DNA from: Eutreptiella sp. 'Long Island Sound 2002' | Lineage: Eukaryota > Euglenozoa > Euglenophyceae > Eutreptiales > Eutreptiaceae | DNA length: 64,000 nt | Reading direction: 5' to 3' | Assembly: GCA_964036045.1 (NCBI GenBank) | Contig: OZ038389.1 | Span: forward strand, 35,214,412 to 35,278,411 | In this document: positions 36,001 to 48,799 of the stretch, in pieces | How the letters are laid out: the number at the start of each line of letters is the position of its first letter | Position numbering within the stretch: the stretch's first letter is position 1 | Translations under genes and position numbers: made by a program | The notes under the pieces: model-generated | Database searches by the model: none | Told to the model about the DNA's origin: nothing | What the model saw: only the letters and a program-made list of their open reading frames with translations

Positions 36001-36809
36001 CTCTTCTTTTTTCATCATATCTCACTCTTCTGCCATCTTCTCTGTGATGCCAACTGATGAGTCTCAATGTGTGCGGTGCACAGTGAAGCGTAGGTTAAGC
36101 ACAATATGAATGCTGAGCCGAAGAGTGCACAGAACAAAGAGCCTACAGCATGCGGGGGGGGGGGGGTGAATGAGAAAAATATGGGGGAAAAAACGGTTCA
36201 CAACCAGAAGCAGTTTCCGGAATTGCACAAAGAGCATTCGCAACATAAAAAAGTGTCCCCAAAACCAAAAACAACATAAAACCCACCAAAAGTGGTGGGA
36301 CTTTGCTCAGTGGCTGGCCTGGTAGCATCACCTTGACAGGCGTGCTGCTCTGGTGTCACTCCCCAAAAGTGCCCCCCTTTTTTTTTGTTACCGTTGAATG
36401 GTCCCGGCGGGGGGGGGGGTCTGGGTAGGTACCTCAATTCTTTTGGGTGCATGGGTACGATAGGGCAGGCCCCCTGCCCTGATGCAAAACGACACCTGCG
36501 AGTACAGAACGTGAAGCAATCCACAGGACTGGTGGTCTGTGTGTGGGTCAAGGGTCCTTACCGCAGGAAGGATCTGGGTGGGTTGCTCAACAGATTTCCT
36601 GCAGTGCCTGAACAGCAATTAGAGCCGGGGGTGCAGGGGTGTGCGTAGACTGTGGTTATCACAAAAGGGCCCCTCTCCTCGTTGCATAGTTATCAGTGTG
36701 TTATCAGTGGTGCATAGGCCATCGCCCACAGGGGCTGATTATGTGAGGTATTGGGAGCGTCCCCCAAACTGACCGCCTTCGTCTGCCATAGCCGTTACAC
36801 GCTGGTACA
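30022..36809. other. Intergenic region SPB1 to aspartic protease
   Basis: 6.8 kb without a gene I can support. The first 2.4 kb are GC-rich and include a MITE copy and degenerate GGCGGTT repeats (about 30,121-30,200). From 32.4 kb the sequence becomes AT-richer: a GGAAATTTTT tandem patch (32,451-32,520), frames around 33,032-33,665 without recognised domains, and three spaced copies of an ACTCAAGGGGC-type motif (34,716-34,815). An upstream exon of the protease (signal peptide or propeptide) may be hidden near the right end. Confidence 0.45.
30872..31072 (-). mobile_element. MITE family copy 2
   Basis: 201 bp, an inverted copy of 28,004-28,215 with the same GGGATGCATT ends and the same internal GGCGGTTACTGTCGGTTAC block. 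It lies in the intergenic region after SPB1. Confidence 0.8.
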
Positions 36810-39800
36810 ATGGTTTTCGGATTTCTTACCGGATCATGCATGTCCAGAACCCCCCCGCAGGAGGAGCCACGATTTGGCCCTGTCCGACTTCCTCTGTATC
36901 ACACCAAAGGGGCCCCAAACGAAGGGGTCTTCAAGTGCACGCTCCACATCGGTGGCAACCCCATTGACGTCATTATCGACTCCTGCTCCGCGGATTTGAT
37001 CGTCGTCGGACAGCAATGCAATTCCAGCTGCCAGCACACGGCAGGGGAGTATCCAAAAAACAAAGGTCAGTCCCTCCCTTTCGCACGCCAAACATCAGCC
37101 AATGACCAAAGGCGACGTGGATGTGACGCTGGGCCAAACGGGATTTGCTGGGCTGCTGATGTCAGATCATTGCATGGCAAACGTGCATACCCTTTCTCCT
37201 GTGTGCCCCTGTGCATGTCCATGCCACCCCTGTGCATTTGCCCCATTTTTCGGGCTCTAGTCTACTCTAGCCATCTTAGACCCGAGGTGGTGGTGGCCTT
37301 GCCAAATCCAAGTTTGGAGCCAAAAACTCACCGGTGGCGTCCCGGGGCGCTGGCGGCAAGTCGAGAGGTGCCCTCCCAAAACGGCGCATTTTCTTCCCTC
37401 AAACAGCGTTGTTTGCCCAAAACGGCCCGAAAACCCATTCAAAATCGCCGCCAAAAATTGTAGGCAATGCAATAACCAGGACCGCAAGCGGCGTATGATC
37501 ACGGAGAAGTCCTGAGGATCCCCTGGGACCCAACACCCCATGAAATTGAAAATGAGATGCGGCTCATCAGGTAGCTTTCGGCTGCAGTAAAAGGGCAATG
37601 CCCATCATGGGAAATGGCTGGGAGTGGTAGCAACCCCACGTCAGCCTCAAGTGTTGCACGCAAATCTACCAAAAGAGGGAGTATGCCCACCGCGTGTGCA
37701 CTGCGCCTGCACCATGCAGGCTCGGCACACCCAGATTGTGACCACAACCATGGCACTCCTGTGGATGAATGGAGGCCCCTATGCTGAATTGCAACTCACG
37801 GAGTGAACTTCTAAGGAGGGGTGGGTGCGGCCAAAATGCGGCAAAAAGCGGTTGTGTATATGCTACAAAGTCCAAGCAGCAGCCGCGTAACTAGTTCCCG
37901 GGCAGGCAGCCTGCGCACCGTATAACATGCTTTGCTCCAACTCCAACTCCAACTCGCTCGCTTGCTCGCTCCCTCTTTCCCTCTGCAATTGGCCACTTAT
38001 CTGTCTCACTTTGCATGACCTCTGTAACTCGCCAGAGTTAAGCCAGAGGCCAAGGCAAAGGATCCCGCAAGGGTAAAAGCAGCATTCTGCCATCATCCTA
38101 AGGGTGGTAACTAGGGTGACAGGAAGAATGAAAAGGGACACCAGTGTGGCAGCCCGTTCATATGGGCAAAGGGATGTGGTTGACGAAGTACAAACGAAGC
38201 AACACATTGTTCTGGCCTTGGTGTTGTGCCTTCGTGGCGTTCTTGGCAAAGCATGCCTCTGACTTCCTCACAACGGGTTCTCACTGCACTTCCCGGGTAA
38301 GAACACTCCTCAGCTTGTGAGCAGCTGAGGGGGGTATCTGACGACAGGAAGTGGGGGTACCCTTGGCGGACGATTGCTCTATCAGGGATGGAGACAAGAG
38401 AGTGTGGCTGAGGACCAAGTCCTAGACCTGCACCTCAAGCCCGGTTGGATGAGAGACCCATGGCATCCCCCCCCCCCCCCCACTCACCACACCCCACCCC
38501 AGCCCACCCCACACCGCACCACAACACCATGCCAGGCCACGCCACGCCACGCCACGCCACGCCACGCCACGCCACGCCACGCCACGCCATGCCACACCAC
38601 CGCACCGTACCACACTACACCACACCAACGGGCAGGCACAGCCAAAGCAAGATCCTGCGCTTTCCGCCTGTGTACACTGTGGCCATGGCTGCCAGGAGGA
38701 AGTGTGAGGAGCGCTAAGATGAAGGCCACAGAAGGTCCACGGACATGGAGGTAACAGGGGACTGGCAGAGGAGTTGGTTGGTCACTGCCAGGCAGACAGA
38801 GCCACATAGATGGTCCCGGGGCGGGCAGTTTGCGCACTATCAAAGGTGCTTTGCCCTAGCTCCACCTCAAACTCCCTCCCTCCCTCCCTCCCTCCCTCCC
38901 TCCCTCCCTCCCTCCCTCCCTCCTGCCCCCCTGCTCCCTCGCTCCCTCTCTTGCTCCCTGGCTCCCTTTCTCGCTCTCTCATGCCGTCCACCCCCCCCCC
39001 CTTCTCTTTGTACCCCCCCCCTCCCTTCTCTTCCGTAAAGGTACGTACACAGGCCGCATGAGCACGGTGGGCTATGTTTCGCAATCGAACACGGTTGCCT
39101 GGGCCCAAGATAAACTAGAGTTCCTGAGCGACCTGCTCGCAGGGTCCAATAGTAAAGCTGGCTCCGGATCAGGCCCCGGTCCGTTGGCGGTGTCCATGCC
39201 CGCGGCCTCTTTCGGGGTTGTCGTCAAGAACGTCTCCCACGTCGTCCAGGGCGGCACTATGCCGGGCCGGTCCATCGTGGGATTGATGTCGCCGCAACGG
39301 CACTCCGGTGTGGGGCTCGGGCTGCTGGACGAGAAGGACACCCAGTCCTTCATCAATCAGGTGCACTGACCCGCGTGGGGCCCGGTGAGCGCTGGTACGA
39401 GGGGCGCGGGAGGGGAGGGGGGCGTCGGGCGGGTACAAGTTTGTGGGGAAAGTTCGAAAATTGCAACAATGTCCCCAGGCGACATTCAGGGGCGGCGGCA
39501 CCGCAGTGCGGACTGATCTTTTGCTCGACTTGAAGGATCCACTCAGCTCCATGAATGGCATGGAAGCTGGCCGGCCAGCCAACCAAGCGGGCCACAAGAG
39601 GGCGAGGGGCAAGGGATGAAGCGATGGATATGGTATAACGGGGGGACGCCGTTCCTTCCCATAGTATTGTCGTTGTCCCAATGGCACTGCGTACTGTGGG
39701 TCACTCAACATCGGATGGCGCGTTTGCACCACTTCTCAGCCCGCTCCTCCAGTACGCCGCAGTGCTCAGGTGTCCGTGGGAGACGTTGATGCGCTGCCTC

Positions 39801-42800
39801 GGAACGGAGCACGGGCTCGCTCTTGAGGGTGTGCGTGCGGCACTTGGGGGCTTTGGGATTGCCAAATGCTGGCGGCATCCCCCCCCCCCCCCGTGAAATT
39901 TTCCCTGGCGAAACAATGCTCCCCCCCCCCCCCCCGGGGGCCCCTGTAATGGGGCTGGGGTCCGACTCCATCGCCCCCTCCGGGCCTGCGTCCGAGGGAG
40001 CGGATCCACATGCTCGACTCAGTCCTCGTGAGAACCGCCTCCCGGGGGAGGGGGGTCGCCTGCGTCCCCTTCCCCAGTGGCCAAGTGCGCGTGGCCTGTA
40101 CGGCGATGCCGTCGCCCAGATGGCCGGAGCGGTTTGCGCCCAAACGGCTGCAAGCTTGTCCGTGCAAGGGGGGAGGGCTCCGCCTTGACGCCCCATCCCC
40201 CCCACGGCCCCCCCTTTTCGGGATTGTCAGCCATTTTAATCGATTATCGTGAAGACGTTGGGTGTACGATTTTGTTGCTTCCAAAAATGGTTGCCGTTCT
40301 TGTTTCACGACTTGGCTTCGATGGGGCGTTTTTACAACAATGTTTGTCGTTTGACAAGGGCTAGAGAACCGTCAAAAACTTTGAAACCTCGTCTTTTCAT
40401 TAAGACAAGCCCTATTGTATTCTTGAGTGCCCCTGTACTTTCACCACAGAAAGGGGGGGTGTACAGCATGGGTGGATGTCAGGGATGTGCCATGGATGAT
40501 GGAGTAGAGATGAGATGTCACTTGAGGTGATGGTGTACAGTACGTGCGGGTATCAGGGATGTGCCATGGATCCCCCCCCGCCCCCTTCCCGCCCCCCCCC
40601 CCCCCAGGGATGCTGCTGACGGATAAGCGTGCCAACCGCTTATGTCCAGGCCCAAGCCCTCTGACCGGCTCTTACCCGCCAGAGGAGGGATGTTGAGTGT
40701 CACCTGTGCAGTGCAACCCTCGAAACGACAGCCATGGCCTGTGCACTGCTGTCAGAACATCTCCTGTGCCCTCGAACCTCGGCCGCTGAGGAGGAGGGTC
40801 AATCCCATCCCCCTTCACCCCTTCCTTCCGCGCTGGCAGGGGAGTGGGCGCCGGGGGGGGGGGGGGCAGCAGCATGGGAGGGGGGGGGCTTACATGTCGG
40901 GCCTGACCCCCCCCCCCTCTGGACCCCCCCCCTGCCCACGCCGTGGGGGGGTGGGGGTAGAGAACTGAACTCGAGCCCCCCTCATGGGCAGCAGGCGGCA
41001 ATTGTGAGTCATGGGACAGGCATTCCGCCTCACCTGCATCCCCCCCTCCCCCCCTCCCTCCCCCAAACAGGTCATCCAAAATGCATGACACTGGACATGG
41101 GGTGTACTGACCTACCCACCCGTATGGAAACCCCCACCCCCTCTTCCAGGCGGTGGAGAGCACCCTTCAGAATTTTCGGTCTTGGGCATGACTTGGCGTG
41201 GCACGGGAGAGTCGCCAAGGGGCCGATGCAGCCCCTGTGAGCAGAGGCACAAGTGTCCCACCCTCCGTCACCAGAATTTCTCCACCATCTCGGGACAAGC
41301 AATGTGGACGATTTCCTCCTGAAAGCCCAGAAGGGTGCTTACACCCGAAAGTACCAACTGGAACACTGACTAAATTTTTATGCCCCCCGCCCCCCCCCCC
41401 TGCACCGCCGTACAGTTCCAGTGCTCCTCCGTCTAGTCTACAAGATTCCACTGAAATGGGAACCGCATGTGGAGGGGGTGATGTGGTGTGAAACTGTCTT
41501 GAGCTTGATCAAGCAGGTTTGTCGATGTTGTTCAGGAAAAGGGTGTTAGGCACTAGAGCGGGGGGGGGGGATTTGCTCCAAAATTGGATTGTGTTGACAC
41601 TCCTGTAGAACCGCAAGGCACTCTGCTGTAGCAGAGTACCTCGTACTTTGCGCTGAAGATTAGTGCCGTGTGGATCCTTAACGCGTTGGTGCCACGACCC
41701 GCCACCGATGGAGAAACAGAAACGGTGGGCCAACACAGCCTCTTGGGGGGTCTTCGTGAATGGCGAGAAGCCGATCGCCGCCGCCAACCGCCAGAAACAA
41801 AAAGCAGCAAGATCTCAGGGCTTCCCCCCCCCCCCCCCCAACCCCCAACCCCCGAGCGGCAAGGCAAAACAATTTGTGGTTGCAGGACATTGCGATGAAT
41901 TGAACTCAGAGAGTCTGGCCTGAGGTCAGGATCATGCGGGGTATTTCCAAACCTGACGTCATGGCCTATGACCGGTGACCGTTCCTCCGGGGGGTTGGGG
42001 GGTGGGGGGGGGGCGTCGCACGTTCTGGGGTGACTCTTCACGGGGGATTTGTGATTGCGGTGCCATTGAGAAGTGCTGAACTGTGTACATCTGACATAAG
42101 GTCAGGATCGTCCGGGGTATCTCAAAACCTGACGCCATGGCCCGACCCCCCGAGGGGGTTTTGCCACGGGTCCTGCTCGGGCGTTCGCAGGTGTTTGGGA
42201 AAAGGGGCATCTTCAAGAAGTCCATCTACTCCATCGCCATCGAGCCGAACGGGGACGCGGGGGAGATCATCCTCGGCGGCGTGCACAAGGGCATCAAGGG
42301 CTGGGTCCCCCTGGTGACGGCGAAGGAGTACCCGTTGCTGTCGTACTCCCCGCAGTGGGTGATCCGCATCCGCCGGGCCCTGGCCGTGGCCTACGACGGC
42401 ACCATCCTGGCCAACCTGCCCGTGACCCGGGCCCGGTTCGACACGGGGAACACGTGGATGAGCATGCCGTCGGCCGTCTTCCAGAAGCACGGGCACCTCG
42501 GGGAGCTCCCGTCGGTCAGCGGCCTGCAGCTGATGCTGGACAACGACGTGGTGCGTGCTGCCCTGCCGGTGCCCCGTGTGCGCGGGATGCAAAGGGGGGG
42601 GGGGGGGGGCGGTTCGAATCCAGACGCCCAACCCGCCCCGCCCCGCCCTCCCTCCGGACCCCCAAAAGTTCTCGGACCCGCCTTTCTGCAATTGGAGAGT
42701 TTGGGGAGGCGCTGCAGGCGCCCATCCATCCAGCCACCCATCAGCTCACGGCTCTCAGCAGCCAAGGTCCGACCCGGAGGCTGAGCCGGGGGGTCACAAT

Positions 42801-44116
42801 GGTCTTGCACGTTCTTCACCCATTTTTGAATTCTCCACAAAAATCCGAGCATTTGGCAACACAGAGGACAACAAAGATTTTCACCCCCTCCAAAGTTTTT
42901 TTCCGGCCTGTCCCCATTTGTCCCAGAGCACAGTCACACTTGTCTCCGCTGGTCCCACACGACAAATGATGTGTGTTTGTGCATCGGTGGTCTCTCTCTC
43001 TTGGGGGGCTGTTGTGGCCGTGCGTTTTCTTGTGCTGCGTTGCGGCCCCAGTGCCCCTTGTCCCCCCCTTCGTACCCCCCAACAGATACGCTCGTCCGGC
43101 CAAGCGCCAGTTCTCTTGTGCCTCTCTCTCAGTCTCTTGTGCCTTGGCCTGCGCTTGAAGGGGGTGTTGTTGCCCCCCCCCCCCCCCCCCCTCGGGGATG
43201 ACTGTCTGGTCCCCCCCAACCGCTTCTGTACACCCCCCGAATGCCCCCCAACCGTTTTGCAACCGCCCGCACGGCCACTGAACCCGCTCTCCAACCGCCC
43301 GTAACCGCTGGTGCAGCCCCTCTTGAACCCTCCCTGAAGCCTGCCTCACCCTCAAGCGCAGCCCTGGCCCATGCCGTGCCTGCCCGAGGGCTGGCTGTGC
43401 ATGGGATGCGGAGGGCATGGAGGAAGGGAGGAGGGTTTAGTGGAAGGCAGGGGTCCTGGGCTTGGCTCCAATCCCTATCCCCTCCCAACTCCGTGACCCC
43501 CCCCCCCCCCAACCTCCCCCCCCCGCTATCCCAACAGCACGGGCAACAGCCCCGTCTCTGGGACGGCCGACCCCCGGAGTAGTCAAACAGGACAAGTCAT
43601 CCGGGTGCTCCGTTGACACAACCAAAACACGTTCAGACCCACAGAGGGTCAGAATGAGCAGTGGCGAGAGGCTAATAGGCGCTGCCAAAGGCAAACAACC
43701 GAATACCGAGGCATTGTGCCAAACCCCCCCCCCCTATCCCCAACCTGCCCCCCTTTCTTGGGATCCCCCCCCCCCCGCCGCCCTTTGCCTGGGATGACGT
43801 GTACATGTGTACTCCCCGCGGATGCCCCGCGTCCGTGCATGGCCCTCCCCGTGCGCAGACGCTGTGGTTCCCGGCGCCGATGTGGTCGGGCTCGGTGCCC
43901 TTGGCCAACGCCACGGGCTTCGGGGGCCTGGCCGAGGACGCGAGCCTCGAGCCGGGCCTCATGATCATCGGGAACGAGGTCATGAAGGGCATGATCGTGG
44001 CGTGCGACCTGGACAACGCGACGCTCGGGTTCGGCGGGATGTGCGCGGCCGTGCACGACGAGAACATGATGGACTGCGCGCTGTACCAGACCCCGGAGAT
44101 GGACGACGCGCACTGA
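36810..44116 (+). CDS. Pepsin-like (A1) aspartic protease with altered first active-site motif
   Basis: Four exons joined in phase: 36,810 or 36,861-37,065 (phase 1), 39,041-39,360 (phase 0), 42,191-42,550 (phase 0), 43,859-44,116 (TGA). The order of motifs is that of family A1: the N-lobe strand [10 protein letters not shown], the first catalytic loop in [14 protein letters not shown], a Cys pair [19 protein letters not shown] and SIVGLMS, then [15 protein letters not shown], the second catalytic loop [13 protein letters not shown], and the C-terminal [19 protein letters not shown] and LGFGGMC. From 36,861 the four exons give 380 residues, normal for a mature enzyme. Site two keeps Asp-Thr-Gly, but site one reads Asp-Ser-Cys, so the conserved Gly is replaced by Cys. 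The ATG at 36,810 lies 51 bases before a good 3' splice site (cccccccgcag), so the true exon may start at 36,861 with signal-peptide exons unseen. Such enzymes usually act in acidic compartments or are secreted. Confidence 0.87.
38528..38590. repeat. (CCACG)n pentanucleotide repeat
   Basis: About a dozen near-perfect CCACG units within protease intron 1. Confidence 0.9.
38873..38923. repeat. (CCCT)n tetranucleotide repeat
   Basis: About twelve CCCT units, followed by degenerate CTC-rich sequence up to about 38,970. Confidence 0.9.
39361..42190 (+). other. Protease intron 2
   Basis: Donor ATCAG|GTGCAC, acceptor GTTCGCAG|GTG, phase 0. Minus-strand open stretches at 39,732-39,420 and 41,787-41,509 (containing [18 protein letters not shown]) look somewhat protein-like and may be mobile-element relics. 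The segments 41,919-41,990 and 42,098-42,150 are diverged direct repeats sharing GGTCAGGATC.TCCGGGGTAT-like sequence. Confidence 0.6.
43538..43720 (+). repeat. 183-bp dispersed repeat, copy 1
   Basis: One of three same-strand copies (with 45,061-45,216 and 52,039-52,220). The shared core runs from CGGGCAACAGCCCCGTCTC through ACAACCAAAACACGTTC to GGCGAGAGGC. This copy lies in the last protease intron, 140 bp before the 3' splice site. Confidence 0.85.
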
Positions 44117-44698
44117 GGGCCCGGCCAATCCCCCGTCCCGATGGGGCGGTGCATCAGTCGCGGGTGCCCGCGCCAGCGCCGGGCGGTCCCCCGCGCAGCA
44201 ACAAAGGCGCTGCCGGGGGCCGCGATACGCCGGCGGGGCACACGGAGCGAACGCGGCCGGCGGTCGCGTGCACATTCCACCCGCGCCGCCGCCGGGCCCG
44301 GCGCGGGCGGGAGGGAGAGGGGCTGGGCATTGGGCGCCGACGTGGGCCCAGCGGGGGCCGCTCTTTTGGGGGAGTGAACGGGACGCGGGGCTGCAGGTCC
44401 GTGCCGACCCCCTGCGCCCCCCGGCGCAGGCCCCAGGCGGGAGGCTGACGGGCGCCTCTCCTGCGCTGAGTACCCCCCCAAATGACTGGCGTGTGCGCTG
44501 CGTGAGGCTGAACACCGGCGTTATTGTTGGGCCAGCCCCGTCTTTGAGGGGGGAGGGGATGACGTCCTGCCCCAACCTCCGCCTCCCGTTCAGGGGACGG
44601 GATGGGGTGTGCGTCGAACCCCCCCCCCTCCCCTCTCCTTGTACCCCCTCCCCCCCTCCTTATACCCGGGACTGTGCTTAAAGGGGGGGGTCTGGGGA

Positions 44699-44906
44699 GG
44701 GATGCGTTGGAAGGGGCAGGGGTGCCCCCCACTTCAGGGCCCCGAGGGTATGGCCCAGCCGATGTCGTTGTGACCACAACCGCAAGCCTCCACGGCATTT
44801 CTAACCGACAAAAACCGCCCTCTGCGACTATGTCAACGTTCTCCAAAGCACCTGCCGAATCGCTTTTGGAACCCCCTCTGAGGCCCCTTCCCTTCAAATG
44901 CATCCC
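44699..44906 (+). mobile_element. MITE family copy 3 (more diverged)
   Basis: 208 bp with ends GGGATGCGTTGGAAGG and CCTTCAAATGCATCCC; the internal TAACCGACAAAAACCGCC block shows the relationship. Confidence 0.7.
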
Positions 44907-44924
44907 TGGGCCTAGGGCCCACAA

Positions 44925-45012
44925 GTTTGTGTACCAAAAATGGCCCGACCTGATTTTCCCGATTGTCTATGCCCTTCTTTCCCACGATGGTCACTTTGGT
45001 CCGGGAAGGGGG
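44925..45012. repeat. Dispersed repeat of about 100 bp, intergenic copy
   Basis: Inverted relative to the SPB1-intron copies. It directly abuts the right end of a MITE (44,699-44,906), so the two may form one composite unit. Confidence 0.5.
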
Positions 45013-45060
45013 GTCGGCACCACCCTTGCCCTCACAGATATTAAGCACAGCCCCCCCACC

Positions 45061-45216
45061 CCCGGGCAACAGCCCCGTCTCCGGGACAGCCGACCCCCGG
45101 AGTAGTCAAACAGGACAAGTCATGAAGGGGCTCCGTTGACACAACCAAAACACGTTCGGGCCCACAGAGGGTCAGAATGAGCGGTGGCGAGAGGCCAGTA
45201 GGCGCCGCCAAAGGCC
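45061..45216 (+). repeat. 183-bp dispersed repeat, copy 2
   Basis: Intergenic copy, slightly shorter at both ends than the copies at 43,538 and 52,039; followed directly by a C run. Confidence 0.8.
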
Positions 45217-46831
45217 TCGTCCCCCCCCCCCCCCCCCCAACACACCACAATCAAGTTGCGGGCGCCCCCTGCGCGATGCGCGCCCCGACCCTTCATGGCG
45301 CTGTGCGGGCAGCCCTGAGCCCATGCCCCACGTTTGGAAGCGGGGCCCACCGGGACTGGGCCCGCCAGGCGAGACGGGGCCCAGGGGTGTTCGATGCCGG
45401 CGTCCCACGAACTGCAGCGCCGGACGCGACGGGAGGCAGCAGCGCGCGCGGCTTCTCGTCGCACGACGCCCGTGCGTTGCTGCCGCCGCCGCCGCCGCCA
45501 CTGGGGCGGCGGAGGCGTGCGCCTGGGCACCCGACAACAACGTTTTGCGTCGTGGTCCATCGATCGGAGTGCGGCCGCAGGGCCGCACTGCCTCGGTCAC
45601 CGGCATTTGCGGTGTCCAAGGGGCCGGAGGTCGGTGTGCGTTGGGGGGACGGCCCCGGTGCTGTGGGCCTCCGCTCGGGCGATTGGTCGTTGCGCCGACG
45701 GGGCGTGCCCCCTCGCCCGTCCGGCGGCCCGCCCCCCTCCCGGACCTTCGCAGGCGCGGCTCTGCCGAGGCGCATGGCCCTGCGCCACCGTTTTCCAGAG
45801 CGTTTGTGCGCAGTTGGTTCGCCTTTTCGTTTGCACGATTCGCCGTGGCTCTGCTGTCGCTGTCCCACGGTCGGTCCTTTGTGACCTCCGCCCCCGTCAC
45901 GTCATTTCTGTACGACCCCCCCCCCCCAAACCCTTTCCCCTCCATTCAACACCCGATGTGCAGGGCTGAGGGAGGCTGGCCAGCAACGCTTGACTTCGCT
46001 GTCCTGCGATGCATTTGGGAGGCATCTTCGAGACGCTCCCCCTGCCCCCCCACTGCCCAAAGCGATTCCTGTCAATTCTGCGATTGACACAGATCTGCCC
46101 CGTCCCTCCGATATTCGTGTGCCTGCCCCCCAGACTGCGGGGGGGGGGAGGGGGCTGTCCTGTACCTTGTCATCTTAACCACCGGTGGACTGGGGAGTCC
46201 AGCGGGGGAGGGGGGCCTCTGCTGTTTGACGTTTGAAGCTTTGTCATGATGTACGGCAGAATCTTCTGCTGCCCTCCGTCGACCAGATTGATAGAGTTTG
46301 TAGGACTTTGTAGCACCTCTGCTTTGTGCCTGACAGTCCCGGCCATGCACACGCATCTGTGTCCCGTGGCGGGGTCAGGGCTTTTCCTATATACGCGGCG
46401 CACGCGCCGGGCAGAGACGCGTCACAACCCATCCACATGGGGCCTCTGGCCTGGGGGGAGGGGGTCTCCGCATTCCCATTCGTATCTCGTAGCTGTGTGA
46501 AGTCTGTGGCACTGTACGGCAGATCCAGGAGTCCCTGCTTGGCCAGGACCGCTGCAGGGCTGCTCCCAACTTGTCGGTGTCCTACCCACGTGCACGACAC
46601 TCCACCATGCTGTACAGCATGCAGGAGGGTGCTCTGTCTCCCAACAGCGCGGAGGGGCTCATGAAGCATGGACGGGCCTCACGTGAGGCAACATAAAGGA
46701 CGGAGGGGGGAGCCTCTTGTCATACAGGGCGGCAGCTCTCCAGAAACCCGCGCGACTTGCCCCTTGGGTGAGTTTGGGGGCTGGAATGGGTAGAAGCCCC
46801 ATGGACTATTGCTCCTTAATATGATTTCCTT

Positions 46832-46976
46832 CCTGTCGGTGTCCTACCCACGGGTCCTCTTCGCGTTGCATTCTCTGTGACAGAAAAGGTACCTGTGGTC
46901 TTGTGGGCCACTGACGAGCCATTGTCTTCCTGCGCTTTTTTGTGCTGATCGCCTCTTGTGCGCACGTGCACTAGCC
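46832..46976 (-). repeat. Dispersed repeat with conserved reverse-strand frame, copy 2
   Basis: Second copy of the repeat at 19,933-20,083, located in the intergenic region downstream of the aspartic protease. Further minus-strand open sequence to its left (46,669-46,244, 141 codons, including VSCTWVGHRQVG) may belong to the same relic. Confidence 0.6.
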
Positions 46977-47214
46977 CAGGGCTCCTCCGGCGTCAGGAAG
47001 CGTGGGTCAGCCATGAAGGTTGGGCTGGGCACCGGTTTGAGGGGGCGTACCGTGCGCTGTGCACGCGCTGTGCGTGCGCTGTGCGAAAAGTTGGCTCTTC
47101 TCCACCACCGGGAGTTCGGTAAGTTCAGAAGATTGAAAGGACGTCATTGAATGGCTGCTGCAGTGGACGGGGCTATAGGGGGCAGAATTTAGGTCCCTGG
47201 GACCCATGGCAAGC

Positions 47215-47345
47215 ATCAGATGTTTGAATTTTTGAGTTTTGAATTAATTGTGCATGATTCCGCAGGTGGTGGTTTTCAGGGTTGTTTCCTGGATAATCAC
47301 CGGAATAATTGGCGCTGTGCCCGCGCTGTGCGAAAACGCCCCCTG
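47215..47345. repeat. Dispersed repeat pair, copy 1
   Basis: Shares TTTTCAGG.GTGTT, AATAATTGGCGCTGTGCCC and GCGCTGTGCGAAA with 48,800-48,930. Related GCGCTGTGCGAAAAGT pieces lie at about 47,070 and 48,745, so the full unit may be about 290 bp. Confidence 0.65.
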
Positions 47346-48799
47346 AACATCCGCAGTATGTCTTTGTGGCCGCACGGGGGAGCCGCCTCCTCCGTCGCGG
47401 GACCGTCGGAGCCCCCGCCTCCCCCCTTTTCTTGGCCTTGGGCCATGTTTAGTCACCAGAGGTCACCGGACTGGACCGGGGCAGACATAACCATTGGCAC
47501 CGAAGGCGCCTGAAGGAAGGTTTGGGGGACGGCGATGGTCCAAGGCTCCAATCCCCATCCTCTTCCATCTCCGTGCTCCCCCCCCCCCCCCCCTGCCTCT
47601 ACCCCCCTCCCCCCCTCAAGGCAACATTCGGCCCACGTTTGAGGTGTACTGCAAAGCAGAAGGTCAAACATTGAACTGAAGTTTGTGGCGACGACCATAT
47701 GCCTGTGACACGGGGGCAGATGTGAGCTCTGTATCCGTTACTTTATGGCCTTTTCTTGGCATGGACACCCCCTTTCTCCCCCAGCTGCCCCCCAGGGCTT
47801 TTGGCCCCTTTTAGCTTGGAGGGGGGGCGCTTAACAGCGCGCCGACCAAGTGCCCCCTTTGTTACGACCTGGGGAGCCCTGCTCCTTTCTGCTGCGGGAT
47901 GGGCCATGTCGATTGGATTTGATGTCGTCGGGAGCCATGGCCAATGTTGCGACACCCAATGTGCACCCCCCTCATATCCGTGTGTGAGCACGGCCTCGTC
48001 GAGGTATGGACGCTGTGATGCCGCTTTTTTTTGGGGGGGGGGATCCGGGCTGTGATGGGGAAGAGGGATGCTGTGGGTCAGTCAGGGTGTGGGGCAGAGT
48101 GTGTGGATGGTGTCGATGGGACTGCATTGGCGCAGTCGTGTTTGCGATCTTCGGATTTCAGGCCCCACTCAAATGTCGGGGCATAACATTGTTTCACTCC
48201 TTTTGGGCAACGTCGGGGGGATGGGGGATTGGCCATGGAAAAGTCCAGTGCAAAAGGCAGAGCGGCAACAACGTCGGCGACCACCGCCTGCAGTGCCCCC
48301 CTCGCACTCCCTCGCGATGATGGCCCGGGGCGATCCCCGTGAAGTGTGTGGCACACGAGATCCAACAGCAACCGTCCCGAACCGTGCAGTGGGTTGGTGC
48401 AGGGCACACGGGGGGCGGCTTCGCTGGTGATAGGACGCAGACACCCCCCCCTCTGGCCCCGCAGGGGGGGCCTTTAGCCAACGGTTTGTTGCCAAAAAAA
48501 AGAAAGGTCCTGGACTCAAGAGTCAATGGGCGCGGAAGGAGCCTGAAGGCCACAGGCACCAAAGGCGCCCGCTCTGATTTCCCCCCAAGAAGACCCGAGA
48601 AGGCAGGGCTTATGTGGCTACTTTGATTTCCTCCCCCGCGTTGGGTACCCAAGAGGGTAGGGGGCATGGAGGTTTTTGTAGGCTGATCCGTAGACAGTGT
48701 CCCAACAGCCGCTCTGGCCTTAGGGGACGCACCGCTGTGCCCGCGCTGTGCGAAAAGTCGGCTGTTTTCCACCAGCGGTAGCCACGGGTCCCAGGGTCC

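Larger units (their letters stand above)
37066..39040 (+). other. Protease intron 1 with a duplicated segment and simple repeats
   Basis: Donor ACAAAG|GTCAGT, acceptor CCGTAAAG|GTACG, phase 1. Segments around 37,895-38,000 and 38,810-38,930 are diverged direct copies (GGGCAGGCAGCCTGCGCACC versus GGGCGGGCAGTTTGCGCAC) and both run into CTC-rich tandem tracts. Also present are a (CCACG)n tract and a (CCCT)n tract. Confidence 0.7.

Noticed and set aside
42600-42625. GGTTCGAATCC, a perfect B-box-like word
   Set aside because: No A box or cloverleaf; it follows a G run inside a protease intron.
45177-45884. Long GC-rich frames on both strands between genes
   Set aside because: Arg/Pro/Ala-rich in all frames, no splice-consistent structure, no motif.
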